A stretch of 64,000 bases of DNA from a virus: positions 62,001 through 126,000 of IMG/VR virus record IMGVR_UViG_3300047157_000162. One strand, given 5' to 3'. Below, one piece after another: positions 41,700-51,444 of this stretch (its first letter is position 1; each line of letters starts with the position of its first letter). The notes beneath the pieces are model-generated. The model was not told the origin of the DNA. It saw nothing but the letters and a program-made list of their open reading frames with translations, and ran no database searches. The translations under genes and the position numbers were made by a program.

Positions 41700-42434
41700 C
41701 TAAAAGCCAAACTTGCTATTACCTACTGCTGCTCCAGCTATTGAAGTAATACCTCCTAGCATACCTGTAAAAGCACCAGTCCTATCGGCCCCTGCTTGAG
41801 CTTGCCTAGCTTCAGCACCTGCTATTTGAGCAGAGACTCTGTCTAGCTGTTGCATTTCTCTATTTTCTTGTGTTTGAAAAGCAAATTGACTTCCTTGCAT
41901 TTTTAAACCTTGAACTCTACCACCTTCTTTAATTTGTAAACCTTGAACTCTTTGTTGTTCAGCCATTTTTAATTGTTGCATCTGCTGTTCACCCTGAGCC
42001 CTCAATTTTTCATTTTGAGCTTCTTGTTGCTCTATACTGGCTGACACGCCTTTTTTACTTTGTAAAGCCGCTTGAGCTAAAGCAGTTGCTCCACCGGCAC
42101 TTGCTCCTGTTGCTCTTATGGTATCTAACGTGTTAGCTAATGAAATATCAGCTTGCTCTACTTGCATTTCTGCAGCCTGTGTAGCTACACTTAAATTAGC
42201 CATAGGATTTGTTATTTGACCGCTTAAATCCTGAGCTAAACCGCTTAAGTTTGTAACTCCTGCTGATGGATCTATAATATCTTGCCTACTATTTTCTAAG
42301 TTAGTTAATTTTCTTTGTAATCTAGCTTTTTCTCTAGCCGCTTTTCTTTCTCTTTTTTTAGCTGCACCTGCACCAAACATTCCGCCAATTACACTTAGCG
42401 CTGCTCCGGCTATAGCTACTGTTGCTCCTGCCAT
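41700..42434 (-). CDS. Putative ejection protein with hydrophobic N-terminal helix (244 aa)
   Basis: It begins MAGATVAIAGAALSVIGGMF, a Gly/Ala membrane-active helix, then a basic segment and a long Gln/Ala-rich coiled coil, ending with a second Gly/Ala helix (FTGMLGGITSIAGAAVG). This architecture matches podovirus internal proteins of the T7 gp14 type that form the channel through the envelope. It overlaps the cupin gene by 19 bases. Assignment is by architecture only. Confidence 0.7.
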   Translation of the reverse strand: MAGATVAIAGAALSVIGGMFGAGAAKKRERKAAREKARLQRKLTNLENSRQDIIDPSAGVTNLSGLAQDLSGQITNPMANLSVATQAAEMQVEQADISLANTLDTIRATGASAGGATALAQAALQSKKGVSASIEQQEAQNEKLRAQGEQQMQQLKMAEQQRVQGLQIKEGGRVQGLKMQGSQFAFQTQENREMQQLDRVSAQIAGAEARQAQAGADRTGAFTGMLGGITSIAGAAVGNSKFGF

Positions 42435-42886
42435 AATTTTTCTTTTTTATTAAATTCGTCTATAGTAAAAGAATATAATTTATCTTCAACGAGACTCATG
42501 TCTTTTGTGTTTGTAGGGTTTTTATGTACATTTATAAATATACAATCCTCTATGCAATGTATTAATCTTTTTGCTCCCTTTATTGATAATTCATAACAAG
42601 GAGCTATGTGCTCCACTGTTTCTCCGTTTGTAGTAACTAATATTTTACCTGTCATTAAAAACCAAAAATGATCTGTATGATGAACAGCACTTACTACTAT
42701 AGAGCCAGCCGGCATACACATTTGACGCATATATAATTGATCAGAAAAATTATGAGTAATTGGTATTAATTCATTATTTACCAAAGATTTACCGTCCCCA
42801 TAAACACCTTCTATATCGTTATTAGCTATCATGGTATTTTGGAACTCTTCTAATCTTTTTGTAAAATTACTTAATTTATCTTCCAT
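42416..42886 (-). CDS. Cupin-like protein (156 aa)
   Basis: The central part (MPAGSIVVSAVHHTDHFWFL, then MTGKILVTTNGETVEHIAPC) has the two-strand-box pattern of a cupin: G-x(5)-H-x-H/D and a later Gly turn. Cupin barrels in phages occur as structural or sugar-related enzymes; which applies here is open. It overlaps the propeller-protein gene by 11 bases, so it is in the structural unit. Confidence 0.65.
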   Translation of the reverse strand: MEDKLSNFTKRLEEFQNTMIANNDIEGVYGDGKSLVNNELIPITHNFSDQLYMRQMCMPAGSIVVSAVHHTDHFWFLMTGKILVTTNGETVEHIAPCYELSIKGAKRLIHCIEDCIFINVHKNPTNTKDMSLVEDKLYSFTIDEFNKKEKLWQEQQ

Positions 42887-44288
42887 ATGTTGCGCCTACT
42901 GCAAATAGTTCTTTTAATCCACCTGGATCTGTTGTGGTATCTGTTTTCATAGTTACTGTGGCATAGTAAGCTTTTATACCTGTACTACTAGGCCCCATTA
43001 TTACTTGACCAGCTATAGGTGTAGGTGAATTGTTTAGTATTGCTGCTACGTATCTGTTTTGTTTTCTGTCGAATCCTGCTCTGTACTGAACATTACCATC
43101 CAAGTAAGCTCCTTCATCGTAGCTATATATTTTAGTATAAGTGTTAGGATTACCAACATCTACTGTTGCTTGATTAACATTGTTGGTCCAGCTGCTATTT
43201 AACTCGTCTGCACCTGTTTCATCAGAAACTAGGGATATAACTTCCCATCCATTGCTGCCTTCGTAATTAATCGTTTTGAAAGTCTTCATAGAGGTAGGCT
43301 CTGGATTTAAAACAAATTTTACAGAAGCAGCATTGTTTACTCCATAGAATCGACCTCTTGGCACAGGGTTATTACTATTATCAGTTAAAGAATAGTGTTT
43401 ATATACAGAATTTGAATTAGTTGTATAAAATTGCCCTTGAGAACCAAACATAAAACTAGGTTTGTAAGTATAGAAGCTATTCCATCCATTTATATTTTCA
43501 TTAAATGACAATGTTTTGTAGTTTCCATTTGATTGTTGTAAAGACAACGTGTAACTTTTATTATATATGTCATAACCACCTATTATCTTACCTGTTGATG
43601 AAACTAAACCAGCCTGATCTCTAAAGAAATCGACCATACCGTAATTTGATATTTCGGTTATTCCATCCATAGATAGTCTAAGTACAGCATTCCTGTTTCT
43701 ATCAGTAAAATACTTTTGATAACCATAAACAGCAAAAGACTCAGGGTTTGTAGATATACCAAATTCACCTGCATAAGCTATTATTTGTCCTATAACTAAT
43801 TTAGCGGATGTTGTTATTGCGCCGCCTTCAGCAGAGTATATAGCGTCTTTATCTATTAAAGCTCTATTTACTTTTCTTTCTTGGAATATAATTAAGTTAG
43901 TATCTTCAGCATAAAGCTTTTGTATACTACCATTAATAGGGTCTACACTTCTAGTTATTTCTTCTGCAACGCTAAACTCATTAGTCCTATTTATACCTGT
44001 CCTTGAATTTAATACACCTGAATATATTAATGAATTTGAAAGTCTTGATTGATCGTCATTGTCCTCAACTAGATAAGCCTTGACTCCATAGTCGGTAGAG
44101 GTATTGTTATAACCTCCTCTAATTCTAGATTCTTCAATATACCAATCTTGATCAGTATCTGCATCTGCGTCTGCTGCAACCCATGGTAATGAATTTATAT
44201 TACTGTCCACCAAATCTTGATAAGGTACATCAGATATCTTCTTAACAACATAAGAGTTAAAGTATGGTACTTCAAGTGTTATAGACAT
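42876..44288 (-). CDS. Tail beta-propeller-like structural protein (470 aa)
   Basis: It begins MSITLEVPYFNSYVVKKISD. Repeated beta blades are suggested by YAEDTNLIIFQERKVNRALI, YGYQKYFTDRNRNAVLRLSM and YDIYNKSYTLSLQQSNGNYK. This follows the crAss-like/podovirus tail-hub or needle-type proteins next to the large stabilisation protein. It is beta-rich with no signal peptide. It is probably part of the tail tube or its cap. Confidence 0.7.
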   Translation of the reverse strand: MSITLEVPYFNSYVVKKISDVPYQDLVDSNINSLPWVAADADADTDQDWYIEESRIRGGYNNTSTDYGVKAYLVEDNDDQSRLSNSLIYSGVLNSRTGINRTNEFSVAEEITRSVDPINGSIQKLYAEDTNLIIFQERKVNRALIDKDAIYSAEGGAITTSAKLVIGQIIAYAGEFGISTNPESFAVYGYQKYFTDRNRNAVLRLSMDGITEISNYGMVDFFRDQAGLVSSTGKIIGGYDIYNKSYTLSLQQSNGNYKTLSFNENINGWNSFYTYKPSFMFGSQGQFYTTNSNSVYKHYSLTDNSNNPVPRGRFYGVNNAASVKFVLNPEPTSMKTFKTINYEGSNGWEVISLVSDETGADELNSSWTNNVNQATVDVGNPNTYTKIYSYDEGAYLDGNVQYRAGFDRKQNRYVAAILNNSPTPIAGQVIMGPSSTGIKAYYATVTMKTDTTTDPGGLKELFAVGATYGR

Positions 44289-44339
44289 ATTATATTTATT
44301 ACTTGTTTTTTACTATTATTACTTAAGGCTTTTTTTATG

Positions 44340-47300
44340 TTAGGATGAACAACTACTTCCTGCACCTGTTCCATATACAGCATCGCCAAACTTAACGTGA
44401 AAAAGACCAGAATTAGAACCACTGCCGCAATTATCACCAGCCATTTTAGAAGCAATTACCCTATATTCTCCAGGCGTATCAAATTCCCAAGAATCCTCAA
44501 CGAAAGCAGGGCCCGTGTTATCAATTGATATTCTCTTATAACCAATAGGAGATCCAAAAGTATTGCCGTTAGCTAGCTGAGCAGTGCCCCAAGAAGAACT
44601 GCTTGTTGCTCTGTATTGAACTAAATAATCAACATATATATCATCGCTTAAAGTTGTTTCTCTTTGTAAGTGAGGTTTTATATACATCTTACCTTGCGTC
44701 AATGCACCCGTTGTTTTAGGAGTAAAAGTAGATCTGAATTTAGCATTGTATATTTTATTTGGAGGATACGCTGTATTAAACGGTGTTCCTGCATAAGTAC
44801 CGCTAACTTGCTGAACTCCGGAAGCAAGAAATTGATATTCTATATTTTCATTACATTCAGCATTGGTACCTCCTATTCTTCCCGCACATATAGTTTGCGG
44901 AACTGGATCTGTACCAACATTAAAATTGACTACGCAAGTGTTTGATAAACCAAAACCGTTAGCATCTGTAACTTTAACCTTTATGCTATACGTATTTTCG
45001 TTCACTAAAGTACCTGAATTTGCTGTTAAAACACCTGAAGAACTTATCCTAAATCCATCTAATATAGCTTGACTGTTGCTAGAATCTAGCTCAAAAATTA
45101 ATTGGCTATCTGAATTACCCCCTGATAAATTACTACCATTCTTACCTGTAAAACTGTAAATAGTAGATGTACCTAAAGTAATCCCAGTTAGTTGTAACGG
45201 ACATGAAGAAGGTGCTGTGAATGTTGGTTGAACATTTGTAAGCGCTGCGGTATATGTTGTATTATCGGTATATTCTTCTCCAGACGTTGGCTCATACACT
45301 GTTTGAAAAGTAAAATTGTAAACGTCATTTGAAGGATTGCTAGCTGAACTTTCGCTGTACCAAAAATATGCTCCTGATGCTGTTTTTAATTTGTATTCAG
45401 CATTGCTACCCCCTGAATGAACCAATTGAAATTTATTAGCTACATTGTTACTTTGTCCCACATCACTAGCTCTATAAACTGATAATATAGCGGGTGGTGA
45501 AGTGAATAAGGAATTGTTTGTTATATTATTTCCAGCTCCATCTTTCCATATTATATTACTACTGCCTATTTGACTTCCTGGAGCAATACTTTCCGAAAAA
45601 GAAGCAAAGTTATTTCCATCAATACCTATAATTCCAGCATATTGACTATTTATTATTTCATTCAAAACAGCAACTTTACCTTGAAGTGACGTTTCGTAAA
45701 ATAATTCTAGAACAGATTCAAATGGCTTTGTCTCAGCTATTGATAAAAATGGCTGCATGCTTACTATAAGCCCACTTCCGCTAGCTGTTGACCTATCTTT
45801 GTTTGTTGTATAAGCCCCTATAGGACCAGGGTAGGTGGGTCTTGGCTGCGGTTTTGGTGTTTTTCCGTTTTGTACAGTACTTATTTGCATTATAAAAGGA
45901 TTAGAATCCGAATCGTATAATGGCTGTAATTTAGGTGCTTGCCCCCACGGAATAGACCCAGTAGGCTCTGTAACCTCTATAACCTCTGTTACCACATTAG
46001 GGTTTGAGCCACCATAAACGTACTCGCTATTTGTATCTATAGATCCATATTCACCTTCAGGAGCATTTGCCACAAAAGGAATAGCTGAAATTTCTAAATC
46101 TCTAACTGTAGATATATTTGTTACTTCTTGGCTTAATAAATCCGGGTAATACTGTTTATTCCAAGGTGTAAATTTTTGAGGATATCCATAAGGCCTAGCT
46201 CCTGCTGATCCGTTTGTATTTATAGCTGGATTATTTACTCTTATAAAAAGAGTTTCACTACTACTGTATTCTCTATCATTGGGGCCTACTTCGTTTAAAT
46301 CTCTAGGTACTTTGTTTATATTGTCACTGAGCAATACAGAGAAAGATGTTTTATCTTTTTCCGATGAATTAACTATAGGATAGCCGTTCACAAAACCCGG
46401 TAGATACACATTATAGTATTCTTGCTCTTGTTGTTTAACGACTACTTTATATGAATACCAACCTAAAGGATTATAATTACTAGACGTAGGATCGCCATTA
46501 TATACCCCGGGTTGACCCCCTGTGTTTTCAGTACCTATAGCGGAATCTACTCTAACACTTAAAGCATCACCTAACCAATCTATAACTTTAGAGTTATTTT
46601 CTTGTTGAGCATAGGTCTTGTATGGCGCATATACAGTTGATCCACCTTCTTCATTTTCATTGTAGTCATGAGAAGATAATATAACATTTGACTGTCTACC
46701 GTATCTGTCAACTAATATAAAACCTACTTGGTAAGTTCTGTTTTGCTTTAAAGTATGAGCTGGGTATTCTACTGTATTCACACTATAAGCATCTCTGTCT
46801 TTTATTATAGCAGCATAAGGTATATTAGATGGGCTTGAATGTTTATCTATGTAATTACCATAAACAACTCTATTTCCTATAACTTCTTGTGACAATGCTT
46901 TTACAGGCACTTTGTCATATACCCTGGTAATGTCGTCGTTAGGAAGTGTTTTATAAGGCTTGCTAGAAGCATAGTTATAAGGATAATAGTAGGTGTTATT
47001 ATCTCCATGAACAGGATCATGCCAATCTATATAGCCTAAAGTGGCGGACTTATTAGGTAAGTCATCTATATCTACAGTGTTTAAAACCTTTACAGCTAAA
47101 GCATCAGACTCTTTGTAAAGTATATCTATATCTTTTATTAAAAGATTATCTATGTTTTGTTGTAAAGTACTATAAGGAAGAGGTATTTTTAATAATATAT
47201 TTTGAACATTGTTTTCAAACCAAGCTATTATAGTAGATTTGTAAGCATTATCCATATCTTCAGTTGAAGAATTATTCCCACCTCCGAAGCTACTAAATTG

Positions 47301-48578
47301 CTTAGGTATGAATATAGGCTGTGTAAAAGGAGCCATTAAAGAATGCTCGTTATCTTCAAATTTAAACCTGTAACTGAATCTAACAAATTTATCTTCTAAA
47401 AATTTAGAGTTAGAATCTTGCTGGGACCATAAAGGATCATAATCTGGATTTGCGCTAAGCGCCATAACAGCATTACCGGGCCATGGGGATGGTAAATTTA
47501 TAGGTGCATTAGATAACTTTACTTGCCAAGTCAAAAACTCTCCGTTTCCTGAAAAAGCTGTAGCTGTTGCGCTTACTATAGAGGTGTTATTTGGAAGATA
47601 ACTAGTAGTTCCAGCCACGTTTGTCATTAAAACTAAATCCCCTAATTTAGGTATAACAGAAGCCTCTTTGTTTAAAGCTGGAAGAGCAAATTGATAAACA
47701 GTGTCAACACCAGTTCCTGAGGGTATACTAATTCCTTGAACTTTAACGCCGTTAGGATTATACTCATTTGTTTTGTTCGTAGCTGTTGACCTTGTTATAG
47801 ATAACTTTTGATTAGCGCTAACTGTAACCTGTTTAGATAAAGTTATTTTGTTAGCTACTCCTCCTGGGTTTACTGCTACAACATAAACTCTATTGTCCCA
47901 TCCGCTAGGTACTGTTATTGTTTCTAATGGAAACACAGCGTCACCTGGATTTATATCAGCAGAGCTATTAATAGTTAAAACACTTATATTTGTACCAGCA
48001 GTGGTTACTGTCCGCACAATCCTATCTATAGTTATAATAGGCTCACAAGGAGCATACTTAGCTACCGATATTTGGTCTTCTTTACTATAATGAGTGGGAC
48101 TTGCTACATTTTCTGGATTAGCAAGTGTTACATTTATTTTACGAGGTTGATTTAAATTATCGGTAAAAAACAAAAGGTCTTCTACTAAATTAACACCAAT
48201 TATTGGAAATGATTGATTAAAATTTAAAAAAGCACCCTTCACTAATGTCTTTCTAGCGTAGTTACCGGATAAAGATAATTCGTATATGTAATTTTTTGAA
48301 GATTTATCATAAGTGCCACTTGCGTTATTGTGATCAGTTGCAAAGATAAACACTCTGTTCTTAGATTCATCTATATAAAATCCTATTATAATAGCTGAAT
48401 TTTCTGTCTGTGAAATTAATTTATTACCTAAAATATTCTCAAATTCACCAACAGTAGATCCTTCTGATCTGCTTAAACATAGGTTAATAGCTTCTCTATA
48501 TTCACCGTTAGGTAATATACGAGAGTCAAGATCTTGATTCATCTTGCCCTTAAGAAATGTATTTTTAATTTCAGCCAT
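44340..48578 (-). CDS. Large tail stabilisation/hub protein (1,412 aa)
   Basis: MAEIKNTFLKGKMNQDLDSR followed by LPNGEYREAINLCLSRSEGS and NILGNKLI is the conserved start of a crAss-like tail stabilisation or hub protein. Beta-propeller type sequence follows (RVFIFATDHNN, DLLFFTDNLNQPRKI). Near the C-terminus (about 1150-1260) is a cadherin/Ig-like domain (SSGVLTANSGTLVNENTYSI). It probably forms the tail barrel. Family by eye; partner proteins are the adjacent ring proteins. Confidence 0.75.
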   Translation of the reverse strand: MAEIKNTFLKGKMNQDLDSRILPNGEYREAINLCLSRSEGSTVGEFENILGNKLISQTENSAIIIGFYIDESKNRVFIFATDHNNASGTYDKSSKNYIYELSLSGNYARKTLVKGAFLNFNQSFPIIGVNLVEDLLFFTDNLNQPRKINVTLANPENVASPTHYSKEDQISVAKYAPCEPIITIDRIVRTVTTAGTNISVLTINSSADINPGDAVFPLETITVPSGWDNRVYVVAVNPGGVANKITLSKQVTVSANQKLSITRSTATNKTNEYNPNGVKVQGISIPSGTGVDTVYQFALPALNKEASVIPKLGDLVLMTNVAGTTSYLPNNTSIVSATATAFSGNGEFLTWQVKLSNAPINLPSPWPGNAVMALSANPDYDPLWSQQDSNSKFLEDKFVRFSYRFKFEDNEHSLMAPFTQPIFIPKQFSSFGGGNNSSTEDMDNAYKSTIIAWFENNVQNILLKIPLPYSTLQQNIDNLLIKDIDILYKESDALAVKVLNTVDIDDLPNKSATLGYIDWHDPVHGDNNTYYYPYNYASSKPYKTLPNDDITRVYDKVPVKALSQEVIGNRVVYGNYIDKHSSPSNIPYAAIIKDRDAYSVNTVEYPAHTLKQNRTYQVGFILVDRYGRQSNVILSSHDYNENEEGGSTVYAPYKTYAQQENNSKVIDWLGDALSVRVDSAIGTENTGGQPGVYNGDPTSSNYNPLGWYSYKVVVKQQEQEYYNVYLPGFVNGYPIVNSSEKDKTSFSVLLSDNINKVPRDLNEVGPNDREYSSSETLFIRVNNPAINTNGSAGARPYGYPQKFTPWNKQYYPDLLSQEVTNISTVRDLEISAIPFVANAPEGEYGSIDTNSEYVYGGSNPNVVTEVIEVTEPTGSIPWGQAPKLQPLYDSDSNPFIMQISTVQNGKTPKPQPRPTYPGPIGAYTTNKDRSTASGSGLIVSMQPFLSIAETKPFESVLELFYETSLQGKVAVLNEIINSQYAGIIGIDGNNFASFSESIAPGSQIGSSNIIWKDGAGNNITNNSLFTSPPAILSVYRASDVGQSNNVANKFQLVHSGGSNAEYKLKTASGAYFWYSESSASNPSNDVYNFTFQTVYEPTSGEEYTDNTTYTAALTNVQPTFTAPSSCPLQLTGITLGTSTIYSFTGKNGSNLSGGNSDSQLIFELDSSNSQAILDGFRISSSGVLTANSGTLVNENTYSIKVKVTDANGFGLSNTCVVNFNVGTDPVPQTICAGRIGGTNAECNENIEYQFLASGVQQVSGTYAGTPFNTAYPPNKIYNAKFRSTFTPKTTGALTQGKMYIKPHLQRETTLSDDIYVDYLVQYRATSSSSWGTAQLANGNTFGSPIGYKRISIDNTGPAFVEDSWEFDTPGEYRVIASKMAGDNCGSGSNSGLFHVKFGDAVYGTGAGSSCSS

Positions 48579-48583
48579 TTAGT

Positions 48584-49771
48584 TTAATGTTTTAACCATT
48601 TAGATTTACCTCTCATTACTTGAACTATTTCATCAAGTTTTATATTTGATAATCTTAATTTAGCGTTTCTTAATTTAGCGCTTCTCTCTTGCTTTAATCT
48701 TCTAACTATATATTCAGGTTGGTTTATTCTAGAAGCTACGATAGCGTGGCTTATATGAGCATATAGAGCCTCTTCTGCTAGCTTAGGAACTTGCGTGTCC
48801 ATATCGTAAGCTAATCCGTCTGATACGTATTCTAAAACTATTAATGCCTCTGCTAAATTACTTGAGAAAGACATTTTGCCTTCTCTTTGATTTATAGTAA
48901 ACCATCCGTTTATTTGAGCATGTTGAGGATCCAGCCCGTAATTTTGTCCTAATAACTGTTCTCCCCATCCCCAGTTGTCATATCCTTCTGTAGTATCCTG
49001 GTTTATTAAATCATCATTTGCTGTCCTCCATCTTTCCTCTGTTACCGATGTACCTTCTATATTGTCACCAAAACTGTCTTGTGTTGGAACACCTTTAGAA
49101 TCTTGTATAGGACTTTCAAATGGGTTTGTAGTTAAATTGTTTGCAGGATATATAGGTCTTTTAACACCTAGCTGATCTATCCAAGATACCTTTGTGTAGT
49201 TTACGTAATCTTGTGGTATCACAACGCTTAATTCAGGGGGTACATTTAATTCTTGTGACTTAATACTTTTTAATGTATCATAGCTAAATTCTTGCATCCC
49301 ACGTTTAGCGTGAAATATTATATCAGTTCTTTTACAACTAGGTATTAACTTACCTGTACCAACATAAGCTATTTGAAAGTTGTTTATTATATCCTCTAAA
49401 GATATATAACTGTAGCTACCATAGTTTTCTTCAACAGTATTACCGTAGGCATCCCTGTTTCCATATTCACCACCACTTAGTATTTTTAATTGAACAACCA
49501 CACTTGTGTTAGCTCCTAAATTGCCGGAAATAGTTATTTTATTATCAACAACAGTATATGTACTAGTATACTCTGTATATGTTGAAACCCCTGCGTTTGC
49601 GGTATATAACTTAAAGTTGTTTAAGGCATAATTTGCATTAGAGGGATTATAACTACCAAGCACTAAGTCTGTATCAAAGGTAGTCGTAAAGGCTTGATTT
49701 TCCCCAGCTGCAGATAAAAACTTTTGTACACCTGCGTAATATTGCTGATTATTTTCTGTGATTAAGCCCAT
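48584..49771 (-). CDS. Neck/ring-type structural protein (395 aa)
   Basis: It begins MGLITENNQQYYAGVQKFLS. The N-terminal 110 residues are beta-rich (a tip or Ig-like insertion). The core (IIFHAKRGMQEFSYDTLKSI and PQDYVNYTKVSWIDQLG) is the signature of the ring or tubular adaptor protein of crAss-like and P22-like podoviruses. A helical C-terminus follows (ALYAHISHAIVASRI). It probably joins portal and tail. Confidence 0.75.
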   Translation of the reverse strand: MGLITENNQQYYAGVQKFLSAAGENQAFTTTFDTDLVLGSYNPSNANYALNNFKLYTANAGVSTYTEYTSTYTVVDNKITISGNLGANTSVVVQLKILSGGEYGNRDAYGNTVEENYGSYSYISLEDIINNFQIAYVGTGKLIPSCKRTDIIFHAKRGMQEFSYDTLKSIKSQELNVPPELSVVIPQDYVNYTKVSWIDQLGVKRPIYPANNLTTNPFESPIQDSKGVPTQDSFGDNIEGTSVTEERWRTANDDLINQDTTEGYDNWGWGEQLLGQNYGLDPQHAQINGWFTINQREGKMSFSSNLAEALIVLEYVSDGLAYDMDTQVPKLAEEALYAHISHAIVASRINQPEYIVRRLKQERSAKLRNAKLRLSNIKLDEIVQVMRGKSKWLKH

Positions 49772-49777
49772 GAATTA

Positions 49778-50473
49778 TTAAGATTTTTCGTTTATGTCTT
49801 CTTGTTGTATTTTTTGAGATGCTACTTGTATTATAGTAGGGTCTTGTATTATAACTCCTGAATATAATAATATACCTGTAATAACATCAACTTGTTCAGA
49901 CGGATGTAATTCAAAGTTGACTGAAGAATCAGCATTATAAATGTATTGACCTAAGCTACCAACTGAATATCCCCAATTTATCATCGCAGGCTGCTTCAAG
50001 TAAGATACTTGAATATTAGAGGTTATACTTGTTGGGTATACACTTATCTTAGTGTCTTCGTATAAAAATACAGGTTGTTTTTTAGTTGGTGCAAGTAATG
50101 GTGATTTCTTTATTTTATACCATTCATTTCTTTGCACCATTTGAGCTTCAATGGTATCGTCATATATAACAGTGCCTAACCTATAGAAGTTCGGCAATGA
50201 AGCAGTTGTGAAGTGATTTGTTGAAAAAGTAGGTGTGGCTATTTTTTTAAATATATCTAGTTTTTCTTCTAGGTTTTTAACTCTGTTAGCATACTCGTTG
50301 TCATTTTCCGGTATACGAAGCTGTTGATTCAGGTCACTCATATATTTTTCAAATATACCCTGCTGAACTTGATTACCTACTTTATTAAACTCGTCCGGAG
50401 TTATATAACCTCTTTGTTGTTGGTTAAGTATTAATAAGACAGTTTTATAAACTAAATCTACATTTATAGCCAT
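49778..50473 (-). CDS. Ring/adaptor structural protein (231 aa)
   Basis: MAINVDLVYKTVLLILNQQQ and RGYITPDEFNKVGNQVQQGI form a helical head, followed by a coiled region and a beta domain (FYRLGTVIYDDT). The pattern is that of a neck ring in crAss-like podoviruses. Six bases separate it from the 395-residue gene. Identity as ring is inferred from order. Confidence 0.7.
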   Translation of the reverse strand: MAINVDLVYKTVLLILNQQQRGYITPDEFNKVGNQVQQGIFEKYMSDLNQQLRIPENDNEYANRVKNLEEKLDIFKKIATPTFSTNHFTTASLPNFYRLGTVIYDDTIEAQMVQRNEWYKIKKSPLLAPTKKQPVFLYEDTKISVYPTSITSNIQVSYLKQPAMINWGYSVGSLGQYIYNADSSVNFELHPSEQVDVITGILLYSGVIIQDPTIIQVASQKIQQEDINEKS

Positions 50474-50539
50474 TATTTATTTTTTTATTATAATACCAGC
50501 CGGCCACGGTAAGTAGCCAGCTAATATTAATATTACATG

Positions 50540-51370
50540 TTATTCTAAGTTTTTCTCTACTGACCTATAAACTTCTACACCTTCATCGGTTTTAAAGTAA
50601 GATGCCATAGCAGAGTATGGGTTTTCATCAAAAGGTACAGTCATTAATTTTCTACCGTTTGATCCCCATGTGAAAGTTCTTTGATCTTGGGATAATACAA
50701 CAATACCCATTTCTGTAGCTTTTATAGCTACATTCCTTAATTGTACGTTGTCGTCACTTGCTAGCTCCATAAATAAATCTGGATTCTTTTTAGCAAATAA
50801 CATAAGGTCCCTCTTAAGTTCTTTTGAACTCATTTCTGAAACCTTAGATCCTAGTTCAACCCTTAAAATTGCTTCAGCGTCATCTATATCCATAGACCTA
50901 GCTGCTACCATAGCTTCTATTTGAATTTCTAAATCGTCTAATTCATCTTCTGCTATTTCTATTGGTTTGTATTCATAATACAAAACATTTCTTTTAGGGT
51001 GATATAAAGAAAGAAGCTTTTGTAAATTTTGCCTTTGTTTTGGCACTGTTAAAACGCCTTCTTTAAAAACTATATGTCCTAAAGTTGACTCTCCTTTTTG
51101 CTCTTCTTTAAGCGGAGAGTTTTGATTTACAGCATATCTTAATTCTTTTTGAGTAGCTGTTTTATCATCAAACCATAATAAAGGGTATCTGTGTGTATGT
51201 CTTGAATTTAATGTAAAAGTTACAGGGCTTTTATTACCCTTCAAGAGATAAGTTCTATCTTTTATTTCCCAACTTGGTTTAGCTGGTTGTGCTTTTGCAG
51301 GGGCTTTTGCCACTACTTCTTGCTGAGGAGCAACCTCAACTTTCTTTGCTGGTGCTTTTTTTGCAGCCAT
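50540..51370 (-). CDS. Conserved structural-module protein (276 aa)
   Basis: It begins with a low-complexity Ala/Lys/Pro head (MAAKKAPAKKVEVAPQQE, about 35 residues). A beta segment follows (TYLLKGNKSPVTFTLNSR), then helices. It lies between the major capsid and ring proteins, a position that suits a capsid-vertex or head-completion role. The 16-nt AT element that also precedes the scaffold gene lies directly upstream. Confidence 0.65.
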   Translation of the reverse strand: MAAKKAPAKKVEVAPQQEVVAKAPAKAQPAKPSWEIKDRTYLLKGNKSPVTFTLNSRHTHRYPLLWFDDKTATQKELRYAVNQNSPLKEEQKGESTLGHIVFKEGVLTVPKQRQNLQKLLSLYHPKRNVLYYEYKPIEIAEDELDDLEIQIEAMVAARSMDIDDAEAILRVELGSKVSEMSSKELKRDLMLFAKKNPDLFMELASDDNVQLRNVAIKATEMGIVVLSQDQRTFTWGSNGRKLMTVPFDENPYSAMASYFKTDEGVEVYRSVEKNLE

Positions 51371-51444
51371 GATATAATATAATTAAATAGTTAAGAGTAA
51401 GGTCTACCCCTGTCAGTTCAACAAGGGTAATCCTTACAAAATTA